A DNA stretch of 64,000 nucleotides from Aphelenchoides besseyi (GCA_024699855.1 JAMPIQ010000001.1:310001-374000), one strand, 5' to 3'. Numbered from the stretch's first letter, positions 46,155 through 58,833 are shown. Numbers and translations: made by a program. Notes: generated by a model not told the origin, from the sequence alone.

Positions 46155-48165
46155 ATGGCAACACCGCGGAAGTTTAGCGAGAAAATTGCAATTCTGCAAC
46201 GCAAAGGTCGAGTAGAAGAAGAGGAGTTTCAAAATGTAATGGGAGCTGTACAACAAATCACGGGGAGCGGCGTTTCGCCTCAAACTACGCCGTCGGGAAC
46301 ACCGTATCCGTGCAGTCCGACAAATGGTCCGGGAAAAATGATCAACTCGGCCGTCACAACTCCATCAGCCGAATCTCCCCTAAGCGGTTTGATGCCCGAC
46401 ACCTTGATGCCGATACATCCGCTCTCCGGAATGCCGCCGTATGCACGACCCGGTGGTTCGCTTCCGAACGTTCATCAAATGGTCCAACAGAATCCACATC
46501 AAGCAATGCTCAATAATTTTGCTCAGAATCAGCATCAAAATCCGGCAATGAGTGGTGTTGGTCCCATGCCGTGGAATTATTGGCCGCAAGCACCGACCAA
46601 CGGTCCAACTCCAAGTGTTTCTGCATTACCTCATCACGGACAATCAACTCACACGCGAACCCGTTCGCCCGGCAGTTCTTCTCACTATCATCCGTACGCT
46701 CAACGATCATCGTCCAGTACGACGCAACGAAACGAACGAGCCTCAACCTTCAACCAACAAATGATGCCAGACAATCGACTGCAATTGCCCGACAATGCTC
46801 AGTAAGTTTAAATGACCGATTGAACGCAAATTCACGATCAAAATTATCTTTGACGACAAAACGATTCTTCAGCCTCTTGGCTGTCGTAACCGCTTGTTCG
46901 AGTGGTTAGTGGGTTGGATTTCGAATCATGGGGTTTCAAGCCTGGCTGGGCAAGATGCGGTCAATTTAATGGCTGTTTCATCTAATCAAAAGTTTGGCTG
47001 AAAGCGAATGTCCGAAGCTTACCAGAAATCAGTTGCAAATCTAAAGCACTTAGTTTCCAATCAGACGGACGACATTTTTATTTGAACGTTTTCATGATCG
47101 AAAACCGATAGCAAATGGTCGTTTTAACCAAAAGTTTTGTAATCTCAAATGAGGGTATGAGTAGAAAAACTAATCGTGAATTTTAGTCCACGAGCTCGAA
47201 GTGATCCCGCTCTTCACATGAACACCGCAAGTCCGTGCTTCTACAATCCGACCTTCAATCAACCGTTCAATCAACAACCCCAGCAATTCTATCATCAACA
47301 ACATCATCCGCAGGCTTGGATGCAAATGAACGGAGAAATGATGCCCGGTATTGGAATGGCCGCTCAACCACCTCCTCAACAGTCTTTCTACAGTGTGTCG
47401 GCAACTTCGGCAACCGCAAATACACATACAGCATCCAGCAGTGCGGGATCGAGTGCTTCAAGTGTGCCGATGAGTACGAATTCTCCACAGCAATCGAATG
47501 CGAATTGTGGCATTACGGTCGGCAGCGGATACATGAAGCAAAGTCCTTGTGGTTCGCCGGACATGTCAGTTGTTGGTTCATTACCGAACATGCACTCACC
47601 GATTATTCCCCAATCAATGCTGAATCATCAACAGAGTCCGCAACATCAATCTCCGTTAATGCAACAGCAGTATTACGACTATGATCCGCAATGTCAAGTG
47701 CAACAGACATCACCACCTCAACTTCATTCCGCACCGCCAATCATGAACATCAAACAGGAACCCGGCACCTATTACCATAACGGTTGTAATAATGGTGTTT
47801 TTGCACCCAACGGCTACATGAATCAACAGTTGAATACGCCGCAAAATGGTCAAGAAGCGAGTCAGTCAGCACCTACATCTCCGGCCGTCGGCTACGAACA
47901 AAAACAACCGCAATGGACAAACCCACCGATTAATCGTCATTACTCGGCGTCACCCGACAGCAATCCGATTCCAAACATTGTGTTCACGAATCCCGACGGC
48001 CAATCGGGCGCTGGCACCGAGTTCCACGAATATCAACGCGAATACACTCAGGATCTGCACAACGACATTCAACGAATGCGTTTCGAAGACGATCTTAGCG
48101 AAGACATTCAATCACAATCGACCTACGAAATCGGGGCCGAATGTGAAGCGGCAATTCTCCGTTGA
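46155..48165 (+). CDS. crtc-1: CREB-regulated transcription coactivator (CRTC/TORC)
   Basis: Two exons, 46155-46801 and 47187-48165, in phase; 541 residues. The N-terminal CREB-binding helix is PRKFSEKIAILQRKGRVEEE, the signature of CRTCs. Then comes a Gln/Pro/Ser-rich body with GGSLPNVHQM (the conserved SLPNV element), RTRSPGSSS and RARSDPALHMN; the last fits the AMPK/SIK-phosphorylated, 14-3-3-binding S-D-x-A-L-H site at about Ser221. The end is acidic (RMRFEDDLSEDIQ), like the transactivation tail. Phosphorylation holds CRTC in the cytoplasm; dephosphorylation by calcineurin releases it to CREB. The single intron (385 bp) holds a degenerate tRNA-like sequence. Confidence 0.92.
46885..46965 (+). 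other. Degenerate tRNA-like sequence in the CRTC intron
   Basis: It contains an A-box-like TTCGAGTGGTTAGTGGG and a B-box-like GGTTTCAAGCC with a TTTCGAA stretch between, similar to Ser-type tRNA. The stems do not close, so it is at best a tRNA pseudogene or the head of a tRNA-derived SINE. Confidence 0.35.
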
Positions 48166-48980
48166 TTTCTCATTCATTACAAAACCTCGACTTGAACTGA
48201 TTGCCATTGTGAGTGTTAGAAATGTTTTCTCATAAAAACTTTTACGCACATTCGATCACGAACAATCGCTCTTCTTCCTCTCGACACTCAAAAACCACCG
48301 GGTATGTTGGCTTTCGTTTTCCCTACAAACTCTATGGCCACAAACCAACTTGTCTTCCTTCTGAATATTATCAATTCAAGACTTTTGCATTTCTTTGTGG
48401 CGTGTATTTATGATCGTGAATGTGCGATCGTTTTTACGGTAAAACCTCCCACTTAATTTTTTCTGTTCATGTCAACGCCATCACTTATTTTCATAGGGTC
48501 TCAACATTCGGAAGAGTGCTCCGTGGGTTCTCTTCGCCTGTAGATCCGAATGTGTCGATTAGAAATCGTATTCCTCTGCAATCTTAATAACCAATTGTAA
48601 ATTTAAAGCCACTTGTTTCACTCCCGATCACTTGCCTCTTGATTTCGAAGAGACTAACAACTTTGTTCACCGTGTATTTATATTGACTTTGGCCAGAAAT
48701 TCTTCAACAAACTTACAAATCTTTTCCCGTTCAAGCATCTTCGTAGCCCAATTACTCTCGATCAACAGACTCCTCAAATTTTTTCGTTGTGTCACATCTT
48801 CTGAATTCATTCAAATTCTATTGCCAGTTGTTTTCTTATTTACGCCCATAAATATTTCGAGGTTCATTGCGTTGAATTTGCATAAACAAAGAAAATAAAA
48901 TGACAGACAACTGCGGATTCCCATTCGACTCATCGAGCTCGACATCAATCAGTGCGTTTCGTTGTGTTCTCTCGTCCAAA
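48166..48980. other. CRTC 3' UTR and cytochrome c upstream region
   Basis: No gene seen. AATAAA at about 48893-48898 is a possible poly(A) signal. A short ATG frame at 48900 has no support. Confidence 0.4.
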
Positions 48981-49488
48981 ATGGGAATTCCGGAAGGCGA
49001 TTACGAAAAGGTAACAACCTCGAACTCGTGATGATCATCGACTCTGATTATCATTGTGTAAAAAAGAAGCTTGTAAGATCTTTTTATTGGTTTTACGAAT
49101 CGAACATTGCGATCAACACGAACTGGGAGTAACATCGTTTTTTAGGGCAAAAAAGTTTTCAAACAACGTTGTAGTCAGTGCCACGAGATTTCCTCGACGG
49201 CCACGAAGACGGGACCAACTCTGAACGGTGTGATTGGTCGACAAAGCGGCCAAGTTCCCGGCTTCGATTATTCTTCGGCAAACAAAAACAAAGTAATTGG
49301 CGATTCGTCAGTTTCTCGACTTTTTTCAGGGTGTTGTTTGGAGTCGTGAGACGCTTTTTGATTACTTGAAAGATCCCAAAAAGTACATTCCGGGAACGAA
49401 GATGGTGTTCGCGGGATTAAAGAAGGAAAGCGAACGTGCCGATTTGATCAAATTCATCGAAGTTGAAGGCGGCAAACCGGCCAGTTGA
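48981..49488 (+). CDS. Cytochrome c
   Basis: Three in-phase exons: 48981-49010, 49146-49292, 49330-49488; 111 residues, the normal size for animal cytochrome c. Heme attachment is CSQCH (C-x-x-C-H), followed by [29 protein letters not shown], and the axial Met loop [15 protein letters not shown]. It is the mobile electron carrier between complexes III and IV in the mitochondrial intermembrane space. It starts [15 protein letters not shown] with no presequence, as expected. Intron 1 is 135 bp, intron 2 is 37 bp. Confidence 0.97.
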
Positions 49489-49530
49489 AATTCTGTTCAT
49501 GAAAGTTTGTGCTTTTGATGTACAGATGTG

Positions 49531-49536
49531 AATAAA
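49531..49536 (+). terminator. Poly(A) signal of cytochrome c
   Basis: AATAAA 43 bases after the stop codon. Confidence 0.7.
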
Positions 49537-49731
49537 CCCAAGATATCACAAACTTTAGTGGATGCTTACATGATTAACGCAGAAGAGCTAACTAATTCAA
49601 AGTTTGCAATTCAAAGATTGCACAACAGTACAATCTCGTAGACAGAAGTTGTGGCATTCACTAGTAAGCTCTGACCAACAAAAAATACTCAGAAATCGCT
49701 TAAACTTGAGGTCACAATGTTGATTATAAGG

Positions 49732-50017
49732 TCGCTTGAAACTGATCTTAGAGACTGCGTATTGCATGAACATTGTAATCTAAACATATTCAATGAAGCA
49801 GTTGACCTGAAAATGTAACAGAAAAGGATGTCAACCATCAGATGTCAACTTCCGAGATGCCAATTTCCATTGACTGTAGCTCGTGAACTAGTGACTGTAG
49901 AAGCTTGTAATTGGTAGAACAACAAGAGACACTATTGGACTCTAAACCTTGTGGATATTAGCGGAATCCAATCGGCCAATGAGCTAAAATGCACAACACC
50001 CTCCATTCCCTTGTATA
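49732..50017 (+). repeat. Dispersed repeat, copy 2 (about 286 bp)
   Basis: Near-identical, same-orientation copy of 8543-8829, 41 kb away. Flanks differ completely on both sides, so this is an inserted unit, not part of a larger duplication. Confidence 0.85.
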
Positions 50018-51121
50018 GCACGTTCTTCACGCAAATCGATGTACTTCGGAGCTTTTGGCAACAACTAGTGTTTATATTATATCATTAGAAGGCCCAATAA
50101 ACTGGCTATTCATAGTGCTTGAACTTGTAGCAATCGGACAACTGGGAGAGAAATAAGAGCAATTCAAAGCCGAAAAGACTTGTCATAATCGCAAAAGTCT
50201 GTGCAGCTCTTCCCGCTGATGCTCGTCATCTGCAATCTGGCACACTCGTTAATGAGATTAGAGGATTGTGATCCCAAAAGTTTGGAGAGCGGAAGCTAAC
50301 CAAGAGCTGAATTGGAATCGAAAACATACTCGAAAATCGCGCAAACTTGACTTCAATGAAATGAACTCTAGCAACGTCAGCGATTGGGTTTTGGGTCTTC
50401 ATATGCACGAACAAACATAAGCAAGCAAACCAGCTTTGACGGCGTCTTTGTTTGGAGTTCACGGAGTCATGCATCTCGAAGTTGAAGATTTGACTCCGCG
50501 TCTTTAGACCTTTTCGCTTTTCATTCTTATCGTTTCATTTGTGTATGAAACTATGTCTGCGAAGCTCGAAGTGTTGTATGAGCAATAAGTTGACTTCTAT
50601 AGAAGCAACAGAGATCGGTAGACGACAATGTTTGCTTTAGAGTTCCATTCAGAAGATACGATTCGCTTTCATTCGCGTTCTAAGCTTATTCGAACATCAC
50701 GCAATTATGAAGATTGAAAGGACAGAAACTAAAAAGAATCATGGGATTCCAGTGACCAGAATGGACGTCGTTTCATGGCTTCTGGGACTGGACATTCACG
50801 AAGTCGTTGGAAAGCTCCGACGACTGGACTTTTAAAAGCTCAGAAACAAACGAACTGTTGATTCGAAATGAACATTCATCGATTTTTACAAGCACACCAA
50901 GTGGTCGAAAGGAAGTCGAAACAATTTCACAACTGAAATCGTTTTTGGCTTCTGCGTTTTGTCTCCAACTTCGGAGTTTTCGAGTTTCATCTAATTGGTG
51001 AGTTTGAAGAGCCATTTAACTTGTATAGCCTTGATTACAAGACAAAATTGAACAAGCTTTGTCTTTCGCTTGGCTCGACTTGTCCTATCACTCACCAATG
51101 ACTTGATTGTTTTCAGGCACA
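50018..51121. other. Intergenic, no supported gene
   Basis: Short frames on both strands (for example around 50.8-51.0 kb), with no splice structure or domain. Confidence 0.35.
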
Positions 51122-51351
51122 ATGAAGTTTCATCAAAGACTCCAGAGCCGAGCGATTCTGTTGGAACAGTACAAGAATGGAGTAACGGTGCGGAAATGGC
51201 ACTCAAGACCATCTTGAAAGAGTTGGATCCGAAGTCGACGACAAAGACGACGGCGTCCCTTTGGTACAACCGGTTCAGAAACGGCGACTTAGGGTTGGGT
51301 AAAGGAGCAAGTAAAGCGGATCTGAGATTGATCAACGATGGAACTTTTTAA
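51122..51351 (+). mobile_element. mariner transposase N-terminal remnant, frameshifted
   Basis: ATG at 51122 begins MKFHQRLQSRAILLEQYKNG, the first helix of mariner-type helix-turn-helix domains. After about 25 codons the sense moves to another frame, which reads ALKTILKELDPKSTTKTTAS, then SLWYNRFRNGDLGLGKG, the second HTH with its W-F-x-R-F-x-x-G-D motif. No catalytic domain or inverted repeats were seen nearby. It is an old, broken copy. Confidence 0.65.
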
Positions 51352-52354
51352 AATGAAACGAGCTCTTTTCTGTGAAACGACCATCATAGGCCACTTCGAT
51401 CTGCTTGCAGTTTCTGGCGCGAATGGACGGTTTCGATTTTTCTCATACAATGGGATCAGTTCTTACACTCACTGGATCATTGACACATTTCATAGTCGAA
51501 TGAAGTAAGCCGTGCAGATATGACGTCTGCAATTTAGGTGACCGTTCAGCGAATTGGTTTTGCGTGTGCCGAGGAATGGCTTCCGAACTCTCGCACTTTC
51601 AAAATGAAGTCGGCTACAATGAGACTTCCAAAGTTTGGACGTCTTCAATCACGCTATCGCTACTCGTTTATTCTGAACGCGAGATCAGTCGGATTGTTCG
51701 CGTACGGTCATCGTGCGCCCAATTGCTACACGACAATCAATTTGAATGGCAATTTCAAGCTCGAGAATGAAGTTGCTGTTGAACCGAATTTGGTTTGATG
51801 TACGCAGCTCGTTTCGATGAAACACTCATTGGATTCAAGCATGGCAATTAGACAGCTGATTTCGAATCGTTGGTTTCGGTTTCGTTACCAAACGGCAGTG
51901 TGACGACTCAATCAGTCAATATGCCCGAAGGATTCCACGGGAGTAGCATTTGGTGGCTGAGTTTGCATTTCTGTTTCTTTTAGCAACTGCATCTGGTCGA
52001 CGTGCTCAACTCGAACCGGAGTTTTACGAACAAATGATCCAAAAGTTGCCGACGAATTGCCATCTCCGTTGGCCGTGGACAGACGACCAGTGAGCTGAAC
52101 ATCTTTTAATTGTCTGTGATACCATTTTAAGATTAGTTCTCTCATAAATCTACTGGTACAATCATCATTTTCTCCTCCAATAAAGCCTTCAAGATGAATT
52201 CAAGACAACTCGATGAAAAATGGAGACGTACATTTGTTGACCAACGAGAAACTTGTGTTTGAAGTGAGTTTATTGCGTCTGCTGAAAACAATTCTACATG
52301 CAGCTTGAAGGAGAGATCTTGATATTCATTGGAAGTGTGTGTATTGAATGAGAA
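51352..52354. other. Intergenic, no supported gene
   Basis: An 86-codon plus frame at 51538-51798 overlaps another frame and has no recognisable domain; it might be further transposon debris. The right end is 3' UTR of the nicotinamidase gene. Confidence 0.35.
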
Positions 52355-53799
52355 CTATGAAGGACAGACAGCAGATGATGAGAGTGGAACGTTGCGAACA
52401 GATGATTTGCGTCTACGAAGTTTTGGAGTCGAACATGAAGTGGACTTAGGATGTCCGTTCAAAATCTCTGAAATGAAACTTTAATGGAAATTCTGGTCAT
52501 GGAACTTACCGTTTGAGTGTCTGCTTTCATTTCCTGTTTCTTCAGTCGGAGCAACTGGTTGTTCTTTTGTTAATTGACGAATTAATTCACGAATCCAAGA
52601 CCACGGGACTCGACTGTCATCCAAAAACTGATGAACTGTTCGACTGTCCACATATGGAACGTTCATTCTCGCCAATTCGTCTTGTGTCTTTTCAATTTGC
52701 TTTTCCGAGATTCCACGACTAAAACAAAACGTTTGAATCGGCGATAAATGAGAGAAACAAACAAACCTGCAGTCCGAAACAACTGCACTCAAATATCCCA
52801 ATTTCGCTCCGTCACGAGCTAAACAAACTCAATGCGATAAACACTGAAAAGCAACAAACCTGTCGAGTAAACACAGACATCCAACGCGACACCCACAATG
52901 AACACAACGTCAACTTGTTTATCCATGAGCAGCTCGTTTAAATTGGTTCTAAAAGGAACTAATTAAACACAACTCTTACGGATGACACGTACGATATTTT
53001 GCCCTGATTGTCCATGAAAGCAGAGTACGAGTCGACGAACTGGTTAGTACCTTTGTAAACAAAATAAGCGCCATCGATCAATTGAAGGTCTTTGTGCAGA
53101 GCAGCGCCGTACGTGTTCTCAATACAATGAATCGGATACAAAGTCTGCCAAACGAATTACAAATTTTCGTACTCACTCGATCTACCTGTTCACGATTCGG
53201 TTTGTCGAATTTCACGACGCTGAATGGCTTCAAAACTCGACATCGATCCTTCTCGTTTAACTCTCGATCCTCGTTTCGACAATATTCGTAGAAAGAAATA
53301 TGTTCTTCCGGATGCCAATCCAAAGTGTAAACCACCGCATCAAAATCTGAATGTCGATGTAAAAGATTGTTAATCGGTTCGATGATTTCGGTTGGATCTT
53401 GTTTAGCTTCGCTGTACTGAAAGAACGGAATATACACAGCAATAAAGTCCAAATCAACCTTCAAACCCAAAGTGCCATCAATGAAATCGTTCTGGAAATC
53501 CACAACAACAAGCGCCGACCTCAACTCCCGGATTCGTTTTTCGATTTGATTGTTGAAATAAGCGGCTTCTTGCTCATTCAAACGCCCGTCGTTGTCCTGA
53601 AAATCAGCGGTCCAACGGTGTTCAATGCAAAATCAGCAACCTTATCGAAGAACTCAAAAACTTCTAGAATCTCTTCATCACTTGGCGATGTTTCTTCGTT
53701 TTCAGCGAGCAGAGAGTTGATCGTGGAGACAAATTGACTAAAATCCATTGAGCAGGCGGCTGTCGAAGACAGCGGTTTGGATTTGAAGGTCCGACACAT
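52355..53799 (-). CDS. pnc-1: Nicotinamidase with N-terminal EF-hand
   Basis: Eight in-phase exons: 53641-53799, 53459-53596, 53186-53416, 52993-53144, 52860-52948, 52767-52818, 52510-52718, 52355-52467; 380 residues. An EF-hand loop DKDNDGRLNEQE sits at about 52-63, made across exons 1 and 2. Then the isochorismatase-fold domain: LVVVDFQNDFIDG (catalytic Asp), LDWHPEEH (metal-binding D-x-H...H), YPIHCIENTYGAALH, FVYKGTN (catalytic Lys), DSYSAF, and VALDVCVYST (catalytic Cys). It hydrolyses nicotinamide to nicotinate in NAD salvage. EF-hand plus nicotinamidase is the layout of Drosophila Naam. An acceptor (CTTTTAG) lies seven bases before the ATG. Confidence 0.92.
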
Positions 53800-53806
53800 T
53801 TGAGAT

Positions 53807-53816
53807 CTAAAAGAAA
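53807..53816 (-). promoter_or_regulatory. Probable trans-splice acceptor of nicotinamidase
   Basis: TTTCTTTTAG on minus, seven bases before the chosen ATG, which supports that start over the internal Met at 53748. Confidence 0.5.
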
Positions 53817-54538
53817 ACCATGTACGCTCTCAAACAGGAAGTCACTTTGATTCTGATGGATTTCCGGACTCTAACCCAAGACGCAAACATGCATTCAAGC
53901 AGTTCAATTCGATGTTGAAACTTTTCGGATGAACTGTTTTACGTCAAAGCAAACGAATTGAGAGTAAAAGACCAATGGTCGTCTACTTTCAACGGCACTC
54001 GTTTCTGCTGTAAAAACACAATCGAAATAACAGAAAAGTCGCGCGCCGTTGCAAATGACAAACATCTGCGAGAACGGAAAATCCATTGGGTCGGAAAAAA
54101 CAAGTCGACCGCTTCACTTTTCTTTTGCTCTCTACCACAATGACGTGCGAGCTTTGGATAACCGTCGGGCCAGACGGGTAAACTGTATCGTAAACAACTC
54201 AATCACTGTTTATTGAAACATGTTGAGTTTTCGAATTTGGGCTTGTTACGAACAAACTGATAAGAGTCGTTGGGTTTCGATTCCCAGAACTCATTTTGAA
54301 AGCGGAAATAAACGAATCCAAAAGTGCAAATTTGGCGCGTCGGAATGTTTGCCAACAAAACTTGCTAACAACTCCGCATTCTTCCTGATTTCCTATCAGG
54401 AACTTGTTTGTGCAAAAAATTCAATCCGAAGTGTTCAAGTGAATTGTTTACTTCAAACGATTAGCTACAAGTCATGGAGAGGATAGTCGCGAATGTACAC
54501 GTATTTGAGGAATCGAGTGGTTCTTCTGGTGCGTATCT
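53817..54538. other. Intergenic
   Basis: Short frames only; nothing supported. Confidence 0.4.
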
Positions 54539-55320
54539 TCAACTGCCGTACTTCTTCAACAATGGTTTGGCTTCTTCTTGTGCTTGACGATCGGCGGCGT
54601 TCGTGGGCGTCAACTCGACGCATTGCTTCAACACTTTTGCAAGTTCCGATTTGTACTGCTTGGCACTTTTCCCAATGAAGGCCTTGGCCAAATAAAGCAA
54701 ATTCTCAATCCAATCGGGTTTGAGATCTGCCACCTAAAAAAACGATTAGAATTGTTGTTTATGTCTGCTTACCTTCTGAAACTTTTCGATCGCTTCGTCC
54801 ATTGAACCCTCTGGTGGTGCTTCGTACAAAGTGGTGGCCAATTTTCTTTCGATCCACGTCAAGTTGGCAACCGAATAAGCCAGTCGACCACTCATGTGCA
54901 ACAGCGTGAACTCGTCAGGTTGAAGTGCCAATGCCTTGTCGAGGTATTCCTTGAAGAGGTTTCCCTGTTGGATTTTTTCTTTCTGACCAGAAATGTCAGA
55001 GATCGAGCCGGTCAAGATCGAAGCCCATCTCAAACATTCGAAGTTTGTGGGATCCAACTCGTGTCCTTTGGCAGCATACTTTTGGCCTGAAAACACCACA
55101 CTGATTAGTTCTTAACATCAATCGCTTCGTTACCTTCATACATTGCATCCTTGTGTTTCTTCTTGTCATCCACCGAGAGGAAGTACATTGTACGTGCCAA
55201 CCGCCAAAGAAGCTCAACCGATTCTTCGTTGTCCTTGTAATGCTCCATCAACATTTTCTGCGATTCATCGTGTTTGTCGCTGTCGAAGAGTTGATCGATT
55301 TGGGCGTAATCGATGGACAT
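54539..55320 (-). CDS. rmd-1: Regulator of microtubule dynamics (RMD-1) family TPR protein
   Basis: Three in-phase exons: 55134-55320, 54773-55086, 54539-54733; 231 residues. It begins MSIDYAQIDQLFDSDKHDES and carries TPR-like helical repeats: ELLWRLARTMYFLSVDDKKK, then GHELDPTNFECLRWASILTG, LDKALALQPDEFTLLHMSGR, and DWIENLLYLAKAFIGK. This order is typical of RMDN/RMD-1 proteins, which bind microtubules and act in spindle chromosome segregation in nematodes. An acceptor (GTATTTTCAG) ends at 55351, 30 bases before the ATG. The end is basic (EEAKPLLKKYGS). Confidence 0.88.
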
Positions 55321-55351
55321 CGTTGTGGAGAAATTATGAAGCAATAAGTAC

Positions 55352-57192
55352 TGAAAATACAAGTGTTAAAGAATAGCAGAACATCTTGCGACCAGTTCAC
55401 GTTGTGAGTCAACAAGCACAACACTCATATCCCAAAACAAAACAGAAAACAACTTGATCTTCGAGTATCGAAAGCGAAAATATCAACATCCGTCCGTTGA
55501 ATCACAGGCGGTTAACGTTCTTTCGGCCATTTCTGCTCGCAATTGAATGCCGTCTGTGTTCAACGCTTTTCAATTCAATGGCAGTTGGCAGATTACCGTT
55601 CAATGGCTGAGATAATCCGCTAAACCGAGACGACTTTTCAACATAACGGACATCAAACAAAACGAACGAACAAGCCGAGAGAAGAGACAACAAAGTCGTT
55701 CGCAATACAAAATGTGCGGCCCCTTCGACTCTTCGGCAGCTTGTTGGTGAAGAAAAAAGAGCAGGACTTTAAGGCAGAAGGGTCGGTTTCCGCGTCTTTT
55801 CTCCTCAACATTGTCGATAGGCGACGAAGGGGAAACGGTAAAGAGACCAAAGGTAACTGATAGTCCGATGAAATTGGAAAGTCCGACACTCTCCACAATT
55901 ACTGACAGCAATTAAAGTGCTCTCACTTAGAATGGGAGCGAATTGCCAACCAGCACCGGCAATTAGAATGCCAACAGGACCAATTGCTTTGACATTTTGT
56001 ACGAAAACGCCCGCGAGAGATCACAAACTAATTGCTTGACAAACACCCACGATGCTCGAAGATGGGTGTGCGCAGCGAAATGATCGATGATGTGGGAGCA
56101 TTTCGCAAAACTTTTACAATAACCGCAAAATGTTTTTGTTTAGAAAAAGCGACAAATTTTGGAAATTTGATCTTAGATGTTCAAAATAAGTGCACAAAGA
56201 GTGTGTTTACCGGACCGAACGATCTTTGCGGTTTCGTTCAACGGCCGACGAGCCGTCGAACTTCGCTTATCGGTGGACAAACGATGCTGCGGAAGGCAAT
56301 AGACGGAAAACAGCAATCGAAAGTTTAAATCATCGATTACCGTCTTTTTAATCGAACAATACGAATTGTGGGTTAATGTGTTGCCCCGAATCGCTTTTGT
56401 TCTTATCATCCGATTTGTTCCAAAACGGAAATCGAACAAAGAAGCTCGATCGATCACGCGCGCGCGTGGAACGATTGTGATCGCCGAGGGTACGAGCACG
56501 TGGAGTTGAACACAAGAAATCGCAATAATAAGCTCGAAACAAGTTGGAAACCACCCTTCTTCAATTCACAAATGAGTTGGTTTGATCAGTGAAAGTGGCA
56601 AACAAAACTTCTCAAACAATCCTTCTTGTTGATTCCGTCTGGCCGTCGATGATCATTGCGCCAACACGTTCAACGCAAATCGCTCTTCCATTTGCGGACT
56701 AACAAGCGAAATGTGTTCGCTCGTGTCCACTTGGTGACGGCGATCGCTATCTTTTGGCGCATTTTGGTTCAACGGATCTGTGTCTCAATCCTCCTCCGGG
56801 TTTGAATGAGCGAAGAAATCGAATTTGCTTAGACGACGTCTCGTCTAAAACCCCCTCGTCACAGAAATCTTAGTGTGACCGAAAAGTCGACGACCTCAAA
56901 CGCCAACAACTGCAGCTGTCCAACTCGTTTTCTATTCTGAACATTAATTCTTGAGCAGACGCTACGAAGCTTGTCGACTGCGGAATGACTGTTTAGGAAT
57001 CTCCTTGGATTTCGGTTTCATCGGTCAAAGTCGATAGTCCCGGAGCGTCGGCTGAAACTTCGTTCGCTTTGGATTACGCTGAAAAACTGCAAGGACAAGT
57101 AGAAGCGCGACGTTGACGTGCGCGATAGCTGTTCGTTCGTTTGTGAACTTGCGTGTATTCCCTTCGATTCTTCTCGTTCATCGACGACTAAA
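55352..57192. other. Divergent intergenic region between RMD-1 and ArfGAP1
   Basis: About 1.8 kb with only short, overlapping frames. It must hold the promoters of both genes. No exon is supported. Confidence 0.4.
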
Positions 57193-58833
57193 ATGGCGTC
57201 GCCACGAACCCGACGAGTCCTTAAAGACCTAAGACCAACAAACGATAACAACGTGAGTTCTTTCATCTTGTCGAAAACGAGAATTATTTTCTCAGAAATG
57301 TTTCGAATGTTCGGCTCCAAGTCCTCAATGGGCAAGCGTCACCTACGGCATTTGGATTTGTTTGGAGTGTTCGGGGAAACATCGAAGTCTCGGCGTACAT
57401 CTCAGGTTTTTTCTTTTCGATACTTTTGTTTACTTCTCAACATTCAGTTTCGTTCGCTCACTCACCATGGACAAATGGAAAGACTCGGAGTTGGCCAAAA
57501 TGAAGATAGGTGGCAATCAGCACGCTCAGGAGTTTCTCGAAACCCAAACTGACTATCAGCCAACTTGGAGCATTCACGACAAGTACAATTCGAAAGCGGC
57601 AGCACTACTTCGTGATAAGGTTGCTTATTCAATTGGCATTCTTTTCATCTTTCAATTTAGATCACCGTAGAATCAGAAGGCAAGAAGTGGAATGCGCAGA
57701 CCTCGTCCGCTCGTAATTACCAACCAACCGTTTTGACTTCAGCTCATTCGTCCAGTCAGTCGTTGAAAAGCAAAGGAAGTGAACGGTCCATGAACTCATC
57801 GTATTTTGGCGGCGGAACAGACGATGGTTTTCAGAATTCGGGATCCAATTTCAATTCGAATACCGGGTAAGAAGTCTACCATCGTAGAATTCTCAATTGA
57901 TATTTTCAGTAGCAACTCTCGTTACAGCGGCTTTGGAAATCCAGCGTACGACAATCTACAATTGAATATGGGCGATCAACCTGATCTGCTATCTGGTGCA
58001 ATGTCTTCGCTATCTGTTGGCTGGTCCATGTTATCCAAGGGAGCGACTAGTGCCGCTGGAATGGCAAAGGACTTGACATCGCAGGCGGGACAAAAAGCTG
58101 CGGAATTTGCGTCTGATCGTGATGCTCAAGGTATCTTGTCCGGATTCGCGTCAAAAGCTTCGGAAGTCGGACAAAAGTCGTGGGGCGGATTGTCGTCTTT
58201 TGTCAAATCGCCGTCGCTTCAGGGATTCACTAATGCTTTCAATCAAAAAGAGTAAGTTATTCCAACGCTTTCTTATGTGATTTCCCTACTTTTTAGTCAA
58301 TATGAAGATCTTGGATCTCCAACGGTCGACTTGAAAACCAAAAACGCGGAAAATCAAAACACCTATTCGTCTTCCGACTTCAACAACAGCTACAACTCGG
58401 ACAAAAGTGATCCAACATCAAAGTAGGCTCTTCAATGTCGAAAATTTTATTTCAAATGTTTAGCGAAGATGCTTTCTACAACGTTCCAACACCTAAAGAA
58501 TCGGCACCAAAGAAAAGTCCGCGGCCAAAAAGAGGTTCAAAACATATTTATTCCTACAAACTTCTATTTCTTTTAGAGCGTCCCGCCAAAACGTCTTTAA
58601 AGTCTGATGAAGCGTCCAGCAAAAAGTCTTCTGAATCTCCAACCGCCAAACTGAATGCTCCGCTAACCGAGAAGGCACGATCGTCTGGTCAATTGAAGAA
58701 AAAACAATCGGAAGCACCGCCGTTGATCGACTTTGATGCTCCGGAGGTTACAAAACCGAAGGTCTCCAAAAGTGCCGGTGGACAAAAGAAGAAAGAGGCA
58801 GACGACGATGCGTGGGATTTGTTGAACAATTGA
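57193..58833 (+). CDS. ADP-ribosylation factor GTPase-activating protein 1 (ArfGAP1)
   Basis: Eight in-phase exons: 57193-57252, 57296-57405, 57448-57619, 57661-57866, 57910-58251, 58297-58422, 58464-58534, 58577-58833; 447 residues. ArfGAP domain at 1-115: zinc finger CFEC...CLEC with 16-residue spacing ([22 protein letters not shown]), then the catalytic arginine in [14 protein letters not shown] and [13 protein letters not shown]. Middle region Ser/Gly/Asn-rich with amphipathic Ser/Thr-rich helices ([34 protein letters not shown]) like the ALPS curvature sensors. The tail is Lys-rich and ends [10 protein letters not shown]. It stimulates GTP hydrolysis on Arf1 in COPI coat turnover at the Golgi. 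Confidence 0.94.

Noticed and set aside
46885..46965. Functional tRNA-Ser in the CRTC intron
   Set aside because: Acceptor and anticodon stems do not pair; only A- and B-box-like words remain.
43047..49488. CGH-1, CRTC and cytochrome c as a nematode operon
   Set aside because: Spacings of about 1.6 and 0.8 kb are too wide for typical operons, and each gene has its own poly(A)-like signal and upstream region.
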